Source: Paralithodes platypus
Lineage: Eukaryota; Arthropoda; Malacostraca; Decapoda; Lithodidae
Assembly: GCA_032716605.1 (NCBI GenBank)
Contig: CM064480.1
Location: forward strand, 40,040,791-40,104,790
DNA length: 64,000 bases
Direction: 5' to 3'
The notes below the pieces were generated by a model. That model ran no database searches and had not been told where the DNA came from. It was given only the letters and a program-made list of their open reading frames with translations. How positions within the stretch are numbered: position 1 is the stretch's first letter; each line of letters opens with the position of its first letter. Below are positions 29,629-41,239 of this stretch, in pieces. The translations under genes were made by a program, and so were the position numbers.

Positions 29629-32498
29629 AGACAGGGAATATCAATCATAATGGTAAAAGCAACAGGTGCAAGATGGTCTATAGCAATGTGGATGGGCTGC
29701 TATCAAAGAAATTAGAAATAAATGATTACATCAGACAGGAAGAGCCCTTAATATTGTGTCTATGTGAAACTAAACTAAATAAAGGGATAAGTTTGGAGGG
29801 AATGGGATGGAACAACTATAATATCTGGAGAAGGGATAGAGAAGACAAGATGGGGGGAGGGGTGCTAATTCTTACACATAATAAATTGAAAACAAGAATG
29901 ATTGATCTGAATAATAGTAAAGCGGAAATATTAGCAGTAGAATTGACAGATGATGACAATCAAAAGGCGGATATTGTAGTGGCCTACATGCCGCCCTACA
30001 CAGGGGCTTGGGAAGAGGAGGAATACAAATTTATCAAAGATGAGATGATTATTTGTATTGAAAAATTAACTCGTAGAAACAATGAATTAATTATAGTAGG
30101 GGATTTCAACTGTAAAGAGGTGGATTGGGAGCAGAGAGAAGCTGGTAGCAACGTGAACTCGTGGGGGTATAGGCTACTGGATATGGTAACAGAAAATTTA
30201 TTAGTGCAAAATATAAAGGAAAATACAAGAAGAAGGGGAAATGATGAAGCATCCAGATTGGACCTAATGTTTACTAGAGACCCAGATGTAATTTCTGATA
30301 TAAAATACTTACCACCTTTAGGCAAGAGCGATCACGTTGTAATGGATATAGAAATCCTATTGGGTTATTCCAATATGGAGGAGAGGGAGGAGCACAAGGA
30401 AACTAGGTTTGACTATGCAAAAGGAGACTACCAATCACTGAGACAATACTTTAGAGATGTTGACTGGAGTGAAATACATCGGAGAAATAGTGTAGACGAG
30501 AAGTATGGAGTATTTAAAACAATATATGAAGAAGGAGTTAATAAATATGTCCCTAAACAAGGTAATAGGTCAGCGAAGGAAAAGGATTGGTTTAATGAAA
30601 AATGTAGGAAAGCCAAGGAAAAGAGAGACCAAGCGTGGAAGGCAGCTAGAAAAAGGTGTAATAGAGAAACTTGGAACAGATACAAGAGATTAAGAAATGT
30701 ATATGCTGCAATCAGGAGACAAGAAGCCAGAAAATATGAGAAGAACATTGTGAAAAAATGTAAGAGTGATCCTAAGCTGTTCTATAGGTTTATAAATAGT
30801 AAAATGAAGGTAAGGGATAGAATAGTCAGGTTGAAGGTTGAGGGACCACTTATGATGACGACCAGAATATGTGTGAAATTATGAACAATACACTACACTC
30901 AGTATATACTAAAGATGATAACTTTGAAGAAGTACCGGTAGGTGAAATTGGTGAAAAACTGGGAGAGATTAATTTTCTCCCAGAGGAGCTAGTAGAAATA
31001 ATGAAAGGACTAGATGTGAAAAAAGCAGTGGGACCTGACAATGTAGCGGGATGGATTTTGAAAGAATGTGCTGACGAACTAGTGAAACCCTTATATGAGA
31101 TAATGAAATACTCTCTGGAAGTGGGAAAATTACCAATGGACTGGAAGAGAGCCAACATTGTACCGATTTATAAAGGTGGGAACAGGGAACATCCATTGAA
31201 TTATCGACCTGTGTCACTTACTAGTATAGTGTGCAAAATCTGTGAGAAAATAATTAAGAAAAGATGGATGATTTACTTGGAAAAGAATAATCTACTATCT
31301 AACAGGCAATTTGGATTCAGGGAGGGTACCTCATGTGTTACAAATCTACTCAGTTTTTTATGACAGAGTGGTTGACATATTACAAGAGAGAGATGGATGG
31401 GTGGATTGCGTATATATTGACATGAAGAAAGCTTTTGACAGAGTATCGCATAGCAGGCTGAAGTGGAAATTAAAAGAGTATGGAGGGATTCAGGGTAGTT
31501 TGTTAAATTGGATGGAGGACTATCTTTCAGGGAGACAGATGAGGACTACTATCAGAGATAAATTTTCTACGTGGAAAGATGTCACAAGTGGAGTTCCGCA
31601 GGGAGCGTTGCTGGCTCCCATAATGTTTCTAATATACATTAACGACATGCCAAAGGATATAAATGCATATATGAATATGTTTGCAGATGATGCCAAGATC
31701 ATGAAGCGTATAGAAGATGAAAACAGTGGTAGGGAATTACAGAGGGATTTGGATAGGATAGATCAATGGAGCAAGAAGTGGAAAATGGAATTTAACACAA
31801 ATAAATGTCATGTAGTGGAAATGGGAGTAAGTAAAAGAAGGCCTCATACGGAATATAAGTTAGGAGAAAACACTATTAACCCATCAGAGTAAGAAAAGGA
31901 CTTAGGGATAACTGTTAGGAGTGATCTTTCACCTGAGAATCATATTAATAAGATAGTGGGAGAAACATATGGACTGCTAAACAGAATAAAAATAGCCTTT
32001 AACTATATAAACGAGGAGATGCTGGAGAAAATAATAAAAACATTGGTGAGACCAAGACTGGAGTATGCGGCAGTGGTGTGGGCACCACATCTAAAAAAGC
32101 ATATAAAGAAGCTGGAGAAGGTTCAGAGAGCTGCAACTAGGATGATACCAGAACTGAGAGAATTACCATATGAGGAGAGATTAAAGAAATTAGATTTACC
32201 ATCTCTAATGGATAGGAGGGAGAGAGGCGATATGATTATGATGTACAAATGTGTGAGAGGACTCGAAAAGGTGGACAAGAAGGGTTATATTGTGAAAGAT
32301 AATGGTAGAACTAGGGGGCATAGATATAAATTAATGAAAGGAAGATGTAAAGGAGATGTGAGAAAGTATAGTTTCCCTTACAGAAGTATAAGTAAGTGGA
32401 ATCAGTTGGAAGAGGAAGTGGTGTGTGCCAAAAACATTCATATTTTTAAGGCAAAGTTAGATAATTGTAACTCAGGAAGCGGGACAATACGAGCCTAA
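29457..32498 (+). pseudogene. LINE B2 ORF2: endonuclease-reverse transcriptase, lightly damaged
   Basis: Open in the -1 frame of ORF1 from 29457. The first in-frame ATG (29673) sits at the endonuclease start (MVYSNVDGLLSKK). Endonuclease motifs are CETKLNKG, GGGVLILTH, VGDFNCKEVDWE and GKSDHVVMDIE. RT motifs are KKAVGPDNVAGW, RQFGFREGTSC, YIDMKKAFDRVSH, SGVPQGALLAP and catalytic FADDAKIMK. The C-terminal RAATRMIPELRELPYEERL follows. Lesions are a one-base loss at about 30841, an extra T at about 31357 and a TAA at 31890. The product would nick DNA and prime reverse transcription at the nick. Confidence 0.87.
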
Positions 32499-32568
32499 AA
32501 GCTCAACTCCTGTATACTACAAATAGGTAAATACAAATAGGTAAATACACACACACACACACACACAC

Positions 32569-35500
32569 AGGTAAAAAGTATGGTTAAGCAAGGCATCCAC
32601 GAAAACTCTCAGGCCATCCAGGAAGAAAGTCGTAGGGCTAACTGCCTCATAATATCAGGGGTGGAAGAAAAGGAGGAACTAGACTGGACAAAACGAAAAG
32701 AACAGGATGAAGGTCGCATCAACAAGATTCTGGATTCTATTAAAGATGAGGAGGACACCTGGAAGGAGGAAATATCAGACATGTTTAGGCTGGGAAAATA
32801 TACAAAGGAATACAATAGACTGGTAAAAATCGAATTTAAGTCAAGAAGGACATGTGATGAAATCATGGCAGTAGCGGCTAGGCTAAAAGGGTTAGAGGGT
32901 AAAGACAAAATCTACATCAGGCGAGACTTACCAGAAGAAGAGAGAAAGAAGGAGGCTGAACTAAGGAAAACTGCCAGGGAGGAAAATAGCAAGAGGACAG
33001 AACATGAAAAGAATAAGTTTTTTTACGGAGTAAGAAAGGGGAAGATTATGAAACTTTCGGTAAAAAGAAACTAAAAGTAAAAGAGGGTAGGGAACAGACC
33101 GCCGCAGTTAAGGGGCTTGGAACAGGTATTGGGGGACTAGAAAGTATAAGGATTCTATATAGCAATGTCGATGGGCTAATCTCTAAGAAACTAGAACTAA
33201 CAGACTTACTCAATACTAAGAAACCAGAAATAGTATGTCTCACTGAGACAAAACTAAGAGAAGACCTCGATATAAATTTACTAGGATGGTCTGAATACAG
33301 GATTTGGAGGAGGGACAGAAAATTTCGACATGGAGGTGGAGTGTGCATCCTTACTAGGAAAGATTTGATTGTGTCTGAGATAAAACTGGTAACTTCAACA
33401 GCAGAAGTTTTAGCAATAGAGATTGGTGGAAACGAAAAAATAGTGGTGATAGTAGCGTATGTACCTCCCAAGACGAAGACATGGGGTAAGGAGGAGCATA
33501 GCCTAATGCGTAAGGAAACAATTAGTGTGCTAGGAAATATCTTGGCTTCAAAGAATGAAATAGTCATGTGTGGGGACTTTAACTGCAAGGAAGTGAATTG
33601 GGAAGATCTTGAAGCCGGAGCAGGAGAGGAAAGTTGGGGCTATGAATTTTTAAGTATGGCCATGGAAAATTCTATATACCAACATGTAAAAGAGTCAACA
33701 AGAGTAAGGGGAAGTGATCAACCAGCTAGATTGGACCTTCTATTCACAAGAAGGGAGGAGGAGGTTCAAAGTATTCAGTACCTATGCCCACTAGGAAAAA
33801 GCGACCATGCAGTTCTAGACATAGACTTACTATTGAAGTATAATCTACCCAAGGGAAGGGAAAAACACAAGGAAAATCACTGGATGTATTCCAGAACCGA
33901 TTTCGTAGGACTACGGGATTTTTTCAAATCACAAAATTGGGATCAGGTGTTATCTGAAAGTGAGGTAGACAAAAAACTCAAGGCATTCATGGAGATCTAT
34001 GATACTGGTATAAAAACTTTTGTCCCTAAGTACATTAATAAAAGGAAAAAAAGTAATCGCAAAGTATGGTTTAACCGCGAATGTAGGCAAGCACAGGAAG
34101 CAAAAAACAAAGCCTGGAAAAAGATGAGAAACTGGGATTCGGAAGATAACAGGCAAAAGTATAAAGAGGAGAGAAACAAATACACAGAAATGAGGAGGAG
34201 GTCAGAGGCAAACCATGAGAAAGGGATAGTGGAGAACTATGAAAAGAATCCAAAAATGTTTTTCAAGTTTGTAAACGGCAAAAGGAAGATAAAAGCCACG
34301 ATCGTTAAGATTAAAAGTGGAAACAGAATCATAGAAGAGGATACGGAGATTGCGGAAGAACTAAATAGAAATTTTGCATCAGTATTTACAAAAGAAGGAG
34401 AATTCATTGCACCAGAAACCAATGAGATAGGTACAGAGGAAATGCCGGAAGTAACATTTAACAGACCAGAGCTCATAGACAAAATGAGTAAGGTGGATCC
34501 AAACAAAGCCGCTGGACCGGACGGAGTATCAGGCTGGATTATTAAAGAAAATGCTATGGAACTGAGTATACCGTTATATGACATAATGACCAAATCATTG
34601 GACACAGGGATAGTACCTACAGAATGGAAAAGAGCAAACATTATTCCTATATTTAAGGGAGGAAGCAGAGATAAACCACTGAACTATAGACCTGTATCAC
34701 TATTGAGCATCCTCATGAAGATTCTGGAAGGATTAATAAGGGACAAATGGGTGAAATACCTGGAATCCAAAAGATTAATTACTGACCGACAATTTGGATT
34801 CAGAGGTGGCAGATCATGTATAAGCAACTTGTTGAGTTTTTACTCTAGAGTAATAGACACAGTGGACAAGAGGGAAGGATGGGTAGACTGTGCCTACCTA
34901 GACTTTAAAAAGGCATTTGACAAAGTTCCACACAAGAGATTGCTATGGAAATTAAAACATGAGGGAAAAGTAGGAGACAAACTGCTGAAATGGATGGAGA
35001 GCTACCTTAGCGGAAGACAGATGAGAACAACAGTAAGGGGGAAATCGTCAAACTGGACTCAAATTACGAGTGGGGTACCACAAGGATCTGTTCTAGCCCC
35101 AATCATGTTTCTAATATTTGTAAATGACTTGCCTGAGGGACTAACAAGCTACATGAGTATGTTTGCGGACGATGCTAAGCTGCTTAAAACGATCAGAACC
35201 CAGGAGGATTGCCTTGAGCTCCAAGCAGATTTGCAAAAGATCCATGAATGGAGCATCAAATGGAATATGGAGTTCAATGCAGGGAAATGTAAGACTCTAG
35301 AAATGGGTAAAAGCAAGTAAAGACCTAGAAAAGATTATAAACTAGGAAACGAAGTGATTCCCAAAGCAGAAAAAGAAAAAGACTTGGGGATAGAATTTAG
35401 GGATAACATGTCTCCAGAAAGCCACGTAAATAAGATAGTGAGAGAATCACTGGCATTATTGGCAAATATTAGGATGTCTTTCAATTATCTTAATGAAAAC

Positions 35501-36035
35501 ACCATGAAACAAATAATAACGGCAATAATAAGACCCAGGATGGAATATGCATCTGTAGTGTGGTCCCCTCACTTGAAGAAACATATCCACAAAATTGAGA
35601 GGGTACAGAGAGCAGCTACGAGGATGATCCCAGGTTTGGAAAATTTGGAGTACCAAGAGAGGCTCGAGAGATTGAATCTACCTACACTGGAACAGAGAAG
35701 GAAACGAGGACAGCAAATTCAGAAATATAAATGTGTTAGAGGTATTGACAAAATCGACCAAGAAAACTTCATAGAGAGGGATGGAGGTGAGAGGACAAGA
35801 GGTCACAGCTACAAACTAAAAGTGCTAAATAGTAAATCTGATCTGAAAAGTAAAAGATTTCCTACCAACTCGATTAGTGGGTGGAACAAATTGCCAGCCG
35901 AAGTAGTGTCTGCACCATCAGTGCATAGTTTCAAAGCACGGTATGACAAACATATCTTAGGAGGCGGGAATTAACGAGCATGCTCACTCCCGCAAATACA
36001 ACTAGTGTAAGTACAACTAGTGTAAGTACACACAT
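32569..36035 (+). mobile_element. LINE copy A5 (family A), 5'-truncated in ORF1, otherwise best preserved
   Basis: Begins in ORF1 at AGGTAAAAAGTATGGTTAAG straight after (AC)n. It keeps the ORF1 C-terminal half (32580-33074, MVKQGIHENSQAIQ to SVKRN) and a near-intact ORF2. The tail is GCATGCTCACTCCCGCAAAT and two AACTAGTGTAAGTAC units, then ACACATCACC where B3 starts. Confidence 0.88.
33017..35974 (+). pseudogene. LINE A5 ORF2: endonuclease-RT with a single nonsense codon
   Basis: Open in the -1 frame of ORF1 from just before its U7 run (33018-33024). It runs through the endonuclease (YSNVDGLISKK, GGGVCILTR, CGDFNCKEVNWED, GKSDHAVLDIDL), connector, RT (AAGPDGVSGW, FGFRGGRSC, SGVPQGSVLAP, FADDAKLLK) and C-terminal domain (RAATRMIPGLENL, end LGGGN). 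The only lesion I see is TAA at 35318-35320 in KSKYRP. No ATG precedes the endonuclease in this frame; the first in-frame start-like codon is GTG 33341. It serves as the reference for family A, and A1-A4 lesions were judged against it. Confidence 0.88.
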
Positions 36036-38461
36036 CACCTTCCTGAACAGGAATCTGATGGGGTTGATAAAGTGGAGAAAGGAAATGGAGGGGTGGAGGA
36101 AGACCATTGGGACTGTAGTGGAAGAGAGCTGTGTCCCGGGGGAGGGTTTAAATGATTTAACTGCTAGGGTCAACGAATTGGTATCTGAGAATGTGGCTTT
36201 AAAAGAACAGATTGAGGAATACAAAAAACATTTAAATGAGAGAGTGAAAGAGATAGATGATGGGTATAGGGAGAGGGCTGAGAGAGAGATTTGAGAATTG
36301 AGGGAGGAGAATGCTAGGCTAAAACAAGGAGTGGAAACAAATCAGGACAGGACACAAAAAATAGAGGAAGAGGTATCTCAAATGAAAAATGTCTGGGGTG
36401 ATCGAGTGGGTGAAGCAGAGGTACAACTAAAAGCAATTATTGCGGAGCAAAAGGGACAGCAGGAGGAGAACCTGAACAAGAGGGTAGTTAATGCCATCAG
36501 ACAAAATGAGAAACAGGTCAGTGATATTATTGATAAGAAGAGATGTGTAATTATGTTTGGAGATGTAGAAGGGGAAATATTAGATAGAAATACGAGAAAG
36601 GGTGTGGAGATGAAGAAAGTTGAGAAGATGATTGATGTGATAGATAGACAAGATAAGGAGGGATGGAAGAGAGAGGTAGAGGATTGATGGAGACTAGGGA
36701 AATACAAGAAAGGAGAAATGAGGCCAATGAAGATTAGATTTAAGTCAACCAAAGTAGCAGAGGAGGTACTCAGATCCAGCTGGAAGTTAAGTCAGGAGGG
36801 GGAATACAGAAATGTTAAACTAAGGAAAGATCTAAATGTGGAAGAGAGGGAAAAATTTAGAGAAATAAATAGAGAAGTCAAAGAAAAGAACGATAATAGA
36901 TCAGAAGTGGAGAAGGTTTTTTTTTTCTACAGAAACATGGATGGGAAAGTAAGGAAGTGGTACCTGAAGAAGGGGGAGAAGATAGGGGCGGAGGGGGGGG
37001 GGGGGAGAAAAGAAGTGGTGGTACAGGAAGAAGGATTGGAGGGAGAGGTGCAACAGGAAGGGGAAATAGTAGGATAAAGACAGGGAATATCAATCATAAT
37101 GGTAAAAGCAACAGGTGCAAGATGGTCTATAGCAATGTGGATGGGCTGCTATCAAAGAAATTAGAAATAAATGATTACATCAGACAGGAAGAGCCCTTAA
37201 TATTGTGTCTATGTGAAACTATCTAACAGGCAATTTGGATTCAGGGAGGGTACCTCATGTGTTACAAATCTACTCAGTTTTTATGACAGAGTGGTTGACA
37301 TATTACAAGAGAGAGATGGATGGGTGGACTGGGTATATATTGACATGAAGAAAGCTTTTGACAGAGTATCGCATAGCAGGCTGAAGTGGAAATTAAAAGA
37401 GTATGGAGGGATTCAGGGTATTTTGTTAAATTGGATGGAGGACTATCTTTCAGGGAGACAGATGAGGACTACTATCAGAGATAAATTTTCTACGTGGAAA
37501 GATGTCACAAGTGGAATTCCGCAGGGAGCGTTGCTGGCTCCCATAATGTTTCTAATATACATTAACGACATGCCAAAGGATATAAATGCATATATGAATA
37601 TGTTTGCAGATGATGCCAAGATCATGAAGCGTATAGAAGATGAAAACAGTGGTAGGGAATTACAGAGGGATTTGGATAGGATAGATCAATGGAGCAAGAA
37701 GTGGAAAATGGAATTCAACACAAATAAATGTCATGTAGTGGAAATGGGAGTAAGTAAAAAAAGGCCTCATATGGAATATAAGTTAGGAGAAAACACTATT
37801 AACCCATCAGAGAAAGAAAAGGACTTAGGGATAACTGTTAGGAGTGATCTTTCACCTGAGAATCATATTAATAAGATAGTGGGAGAAACATATGGACTGC
37901 TAAACAGAATAAAAATAGCCTTTAACTATATAAACGAGGAGATGCTGGAGAAAATAATAAAAACATTGGCGAGACCAAGACTGGAGTATGCGGCAGTGGT
38001 GTGGGCACCACATTTAAAAAAGCATATAAAGAAGCTGGAGAAGGTTCAGAGAGCTGCAACTAGGATGATACCAGAACTGAGAGAATTACCATATGAGGAG
38101 AGATTAAAGAAATTAGATTTACCATCTCTAATGGATAGGAGGGAGAGAGGCGATATGATTATGATGTACAAATGTGTGAGAGGACTCGAAAAGGTGGACA
38201 AGAAGGGTTATATTGTGAAAGATAATGGTAGAACTAGGGGGCATAGATATAAACTAATGAAAGGAAGATGTAAAGGAGATGTGAGAAAGTATAGTTTCCC
38301 TTACAGAAGTATAAGTAAGTGGAATCAGTTGGAAGAGGAAGTGGTGTGTGCCAAAAACATTCATATTTTTAAGGCAAAGTTAGATAATTGTAACTCAGGA
38401 AGTGGGACAATACGGGCCTAAAAAGCTCAACTCCTGTATACTACAAATAGGTAAATACAAA
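36036..38461 (+). mobile_element. LINE copy B3 (family B), 5'-truncated and internally deleted
   Basis: Starts ATCACCTTCCTGAACAGG after the A5 tail, as B1a does after A4. ORF1 has stops at about 36292 and 36686. A U run and poly-G run follow, then the same endonuclease-to-RT deletion as B1a (TATGTGAAACT joined to ATCTAACAGGC, at about 37222). It ends in the family B tail and (AC)n (38472-38496). Confidence 0.87.
37213..38421 (+). CDS. LINE B3 reverse transcriptase palm-to-C-terminus, intact frame
   Basis: About 400 uninterrupted codons from the deletion junction: RQFGFREGTSC, YIDMKKAFDRVSH, SGIPQGALLAP, catalytic FADDAKIMK, FNTNKCHVVEMG, RPRLEYAAVVWAPHLKK, RAATRMIPELRELPYEERL and the C-terminus NSGSGTIRA. 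The frame opens with GTG from the endonuclease remnant, so no natural start is evident. The N-terminal RT fingers are missing, so an active enzyme is unlikely. The intact frame suggests a young copy. Confidence 0.75.
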   Translation: MKLSNRQFGFREGTSCVTNLLSFYDRVVDILQERDGWVDWVYIDMKKAFDRVSHSRLKWKLKEYGGIQGILLNWMEDYLSGRQMRTTIRDKFSTWKDVTSGIPQGALLAPIMFLIYINDMPKDINAYMNMFADDAKIMKRIEDENSGRELQRDLDRIDQWSKKWKMEFNTNKCHVVEMGVSKKRPHMEYKLGENTINPSEKEKDLGITVRSDLSPENHINKIVGETYGLLNRIKIAFNYINEEMLEKIIKTLARPRLEYAAVVWAPHLKKHIKKLEKVQRAATRMIPELRELPYEERLKKLDLPSLMDRRERGDMIMMYKCVRGLEKVDKKGYIVKDNGRTRGHRYKLMKGRCKGDVRKYSFPYRSISKWNQLEEEVVCAKNIHIFKAKLDNCNSGSGTIRA

Positions 38462-38627
38462 TAGGTAAATACACACACACACACACACACACACACAGAG
38501 AGAGAGAGCGGTGCTGGTTGGGAGGAGGGGCGTCGACTGACTGGGGATAGAGGTGCATGGGGGCATTTGGTTCGTGTTACTCTCCCAACAGACGGCCTAG
38601 GATGCCAATGGCGTTACAAACTAGTAA
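38462..38627. other. (AC)n/(AG)n tract and short RTE relic
   Basis: (AC)n and AGAGAG at 38472-38505 are followed by ~65 bp matching the RTE 3' coding end (GCGGTGCTGGTTGG, GTCGACTGACTGGGGATAG). The rest, up to the DIRS-B edge, is unassigned. The RTE relic lacks the ATAG tail. Confidence 0.7.
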
Positions 38628-38936
38628 TTTAGTATTGGTTCCTTCGTCAATGACGAAGAGCCTATAATATTATTATAGGCTGAGATTCCGGGACCCGTTC
38701 GGGATTCCCCGGAGTTCATATCACAACCGTTGTGTATATAGCATAAAAACAATCCTTGGTTAATACCCATTAAATCTTACCAAGGGCTCGTCATTGAAAA
38801 TGAATACCACTAGAAATAAAATTTAAAGAAGAATCTATCATTTCAAACCTCCCGGTGCCTCAGCCCTCCAGCTGTGCTGTCGTTATGCTTCCCTTGCACG
38901 TGATGCCAGACTTTCTAGCGTGTTTATCTGCCTCTT
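38628..38936. repeat. DIRS-B left inverted terminal repeat
   Basis: Starts TTAGTATTGGTTCCTTCG. It is the reverse complement of 54066-54370 (landmarks GGATTCCCCGGAGTTC, CAAGGGCTCGTCATTG, TTTCTAGCGTGTTTATCTGC) and nearly identical to 59856-62300 once the RTE insert is removed. Confidence 0.88.
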
Positions 38937-39639
38937 TACGGTTGTGATCCAGGCGAGTCGGACGTGTGCCCCCTTGCTCTGGGCGTCTCAGCGTTTGCCT
39001 GGCTTTCTCACTCCTAGTGAGTCCTTGTTATATATTATTTGAGTTAGGTCCAAACATGAATTGAGTAATCGCCCGGTATGTTTCAGAGTCCACACCGAAA
39101 GTATATGGTTACTGCTTCGCCATTCTTAATATTTGTTGTTCGTCGTAGTAAGTGATTATTGTTATATTAGGCTATATCCTATACAATACTTGCCTTTAAT
39201 TATTTACTGTACTTATCGTAGGCTATTATTCATCTTATTCGTGTGCCCTCAGGATACACGTTGAACTCTAAGGATATTATTAATTCAAAGTTTTCTTTGT
39301 CGTAAAGTAGCCTACATTATTTCCTGAAATTCTACTAGTATTAAATTTTTCAAAGTCGCTTCACTTTTATAAGTCACTTCACTTTATAGTTTGTATGCTT
39401 CTAGCATTACTTCGAGGTGATAGGATCTTAGCTAGACTTATTGATTTCCTTATATGTCCCATTCTTGTACCAGTGCTTATTTATAAGGCCATTCTTTGTT
39501 CGCCACCTTGGGCAAGTGTCCACGAGGGCGGCCAATAGGCCTAGCTAGCTCGGCTTCCCTCTACTGAATTTTACATGAGGGACCAATTATTCTCTTCCTA
39601 TATGAGTAATATGTTATGAAGTGCTTCGATACCAATGAT

Positions 39640-40109
39640 TCCTAAGAGTTTGCATGACCAAGTTCAAGAGCACCAACTAAACCTATACAATTTGCATGCT
39701 TCGAGTCCCGGACTCGGCGGGGCTCCTGTGTCCCTCCGTTCTCTCCGGGTCTCCGGGTTTACAACTCTGGGTACTAAATGGTTTCGAGTAAATAAAGTAT
39801 AAGCACCAACACAATTATATGTTAATTTCTTAAATAGAAAGAGTTTGCATTAAACCAAATGGAGCAACAAGTTTCCTCCAGTGCAAGAGCACCAACACAA
39901 TTATGTGTTAATTTCTTAAAATAGAAAGAGTTTGCATGTGAACAAATTGACCAACAAAGTTTCCTCCAGTGCAAGAGCACCAACTAACCCTATACAATTG
40001 CATGCTTCGAGTCCCGGAGTCGGTGGGGCTCCTGTGTCCCTCCGTTTTCTCCGGGTCTCAGGGTTTTAGACCTCCGGGTACTAAATGGTTTCAAGGAAAC
40101 CGAGGAACA

Positions 40110-40146
<37 letters not shown>

Positions 40147-41160
40147 GATGCACAAAGAAGTTCCGGTTACATGGAGAAACAAAGTTTTCCTCCAGGTGCA
40201 CAAAACACCAACAAAACCAAGAACAAGTGCTTCCTCCGGGTACTCCGAGTAATAAAAAAACCAAGGAACCAAAAGTTCAGGTTAAATTAAGGAAAGAGAG
40301 CTTCCTCCGAATACTCCGGGTACTACTGAAAACCAGGGAACCAAGAAGTTCAGGTTAAATTTAGGAACAAGGCTTCCTCCAAGTAGGCCTACTCCGGGTA
40401 CTAGGGGTACTCAGGGTACTCGCAGCAATACTGAACTCCGGGTACCAAGAGGTTCAGGTTAAAATTAAGGAACAAGAGCTTCCTCCAAGTACTCCGGGTA
40501 CTACTGAAAACCAGGGAACCAAGAAGTTCAGGTTAAATTTAGGAACAAGGCTTCCTCCAAGTAGGCCTACTCCGGGTACTAGGGGTACTCAGGGTACTCC
40601 GAGCAATACTGAACTCCGGGTACATACTGAAAACCCAGGAACCAAGAGGTTCAGGTTAAAATTAAGGAACAAGAGCTTCCTCCAAGTACTCCGGGTACTC
40701 AGGGTAAACACCGACAACCCAGGAACCAAGAGGTTCAGATTAAAATAAGGAACGATAGCTTCCTCCAAGTACTCCGGGTACTCAGGGTAAACACTGACAA
40801 CCCAGGAACCAAGAGGTTCAGGTTAAAATTAAGGAACAAGAGCTTCCTCCAAGTACTCCGGGTACTCAGGGTAAACACTGAGAACCCAGGAACCAAGAGG
40901 TTCAGATTAAAATAAGGAACGATAGCTTCCTCCAAGTACTCCGGGTACTCCGGGTAAACACTGACAACCCAGGAACCAAGAGGTTCAGATTCAAATAAGG
41001 AACGATAGCTTCCTCCAAATACTCCGGGTACTCCGGGTAATACTAAAAACCAAGGAACCATGAGGTTCAGGTTAAATTAAGGAACGAGAGTTTCCTCCAA
41101 GTACTCCGGTACTCCGGGTACTCCGGGTACTCCGGGGGGGGGGGGAACAATGTTTTCCTT
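39640..41160. repeat. Minisatellite region in DIRS-B, ~83-bp units
   Basis: First, longer repeats with ACTCTGGGTACTAAATGG and AGCACCAACACAATTATAT, and a poly-A run (40111-40145). Then tandem units each reading AGGAACCAAGAGGTTCAG, CTTCCTCCAAGTACTCCGGG and TACTCAGGGTAAACAC. Clear unit starts are 40721, 40804, 40888 and 40971 (spacing 83-84 bp), with CCGGGTACT sub-repeats. The same array occurs at 63000-64000, so it is part of the element. Open frames across it are repeat artefacts. Confidence 0.88.
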
Positions 41161-41239
41161 CAGAAACAAACATCTGATGTACCAAAAGGTTCCGGTTAAA
41201 TTAAAGACCAACGTTTCCCTCCGAGTTCTTAATGTAGAA

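Larger units (their letters stand above)
28279..32546 (+). mobile_element. LINE copy B2 (family B, CR1/L2 group), full length
   Basis: Starts directly after (AC)n (28263-28278) with a ~210-bp 5' UTR. It carries complete ORF1 and a full-span ORF2. It ends in CAACTCCTGTATACTAC, two AAATAGGTAAATAC units and (AC)n (32547-32568). At 4.27 kb it is the most complete LINE of the array. Only four ORF2 lesions separate it from a coding-competent state, and it contains the endonuclease-RT region missing from B1a and B3. Confidence 0.9.

Noticed and set aside
11152..38500. Whole LINE array as an assembly artefact
   Set aside because: It cannot be excluded for A1-A3, but copies differ by private insertions (MITE, GC-rich LINE), private stops and different junctions, which argues that most of it is real.
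39969..41061. Open frames across the 40-41 kb array (e.g. repeated LGSWV/YPEYPEY patterns)
   Set aside because: They follow the ~83-bp minisatellite period and the poly-A run and have no independent protein features.
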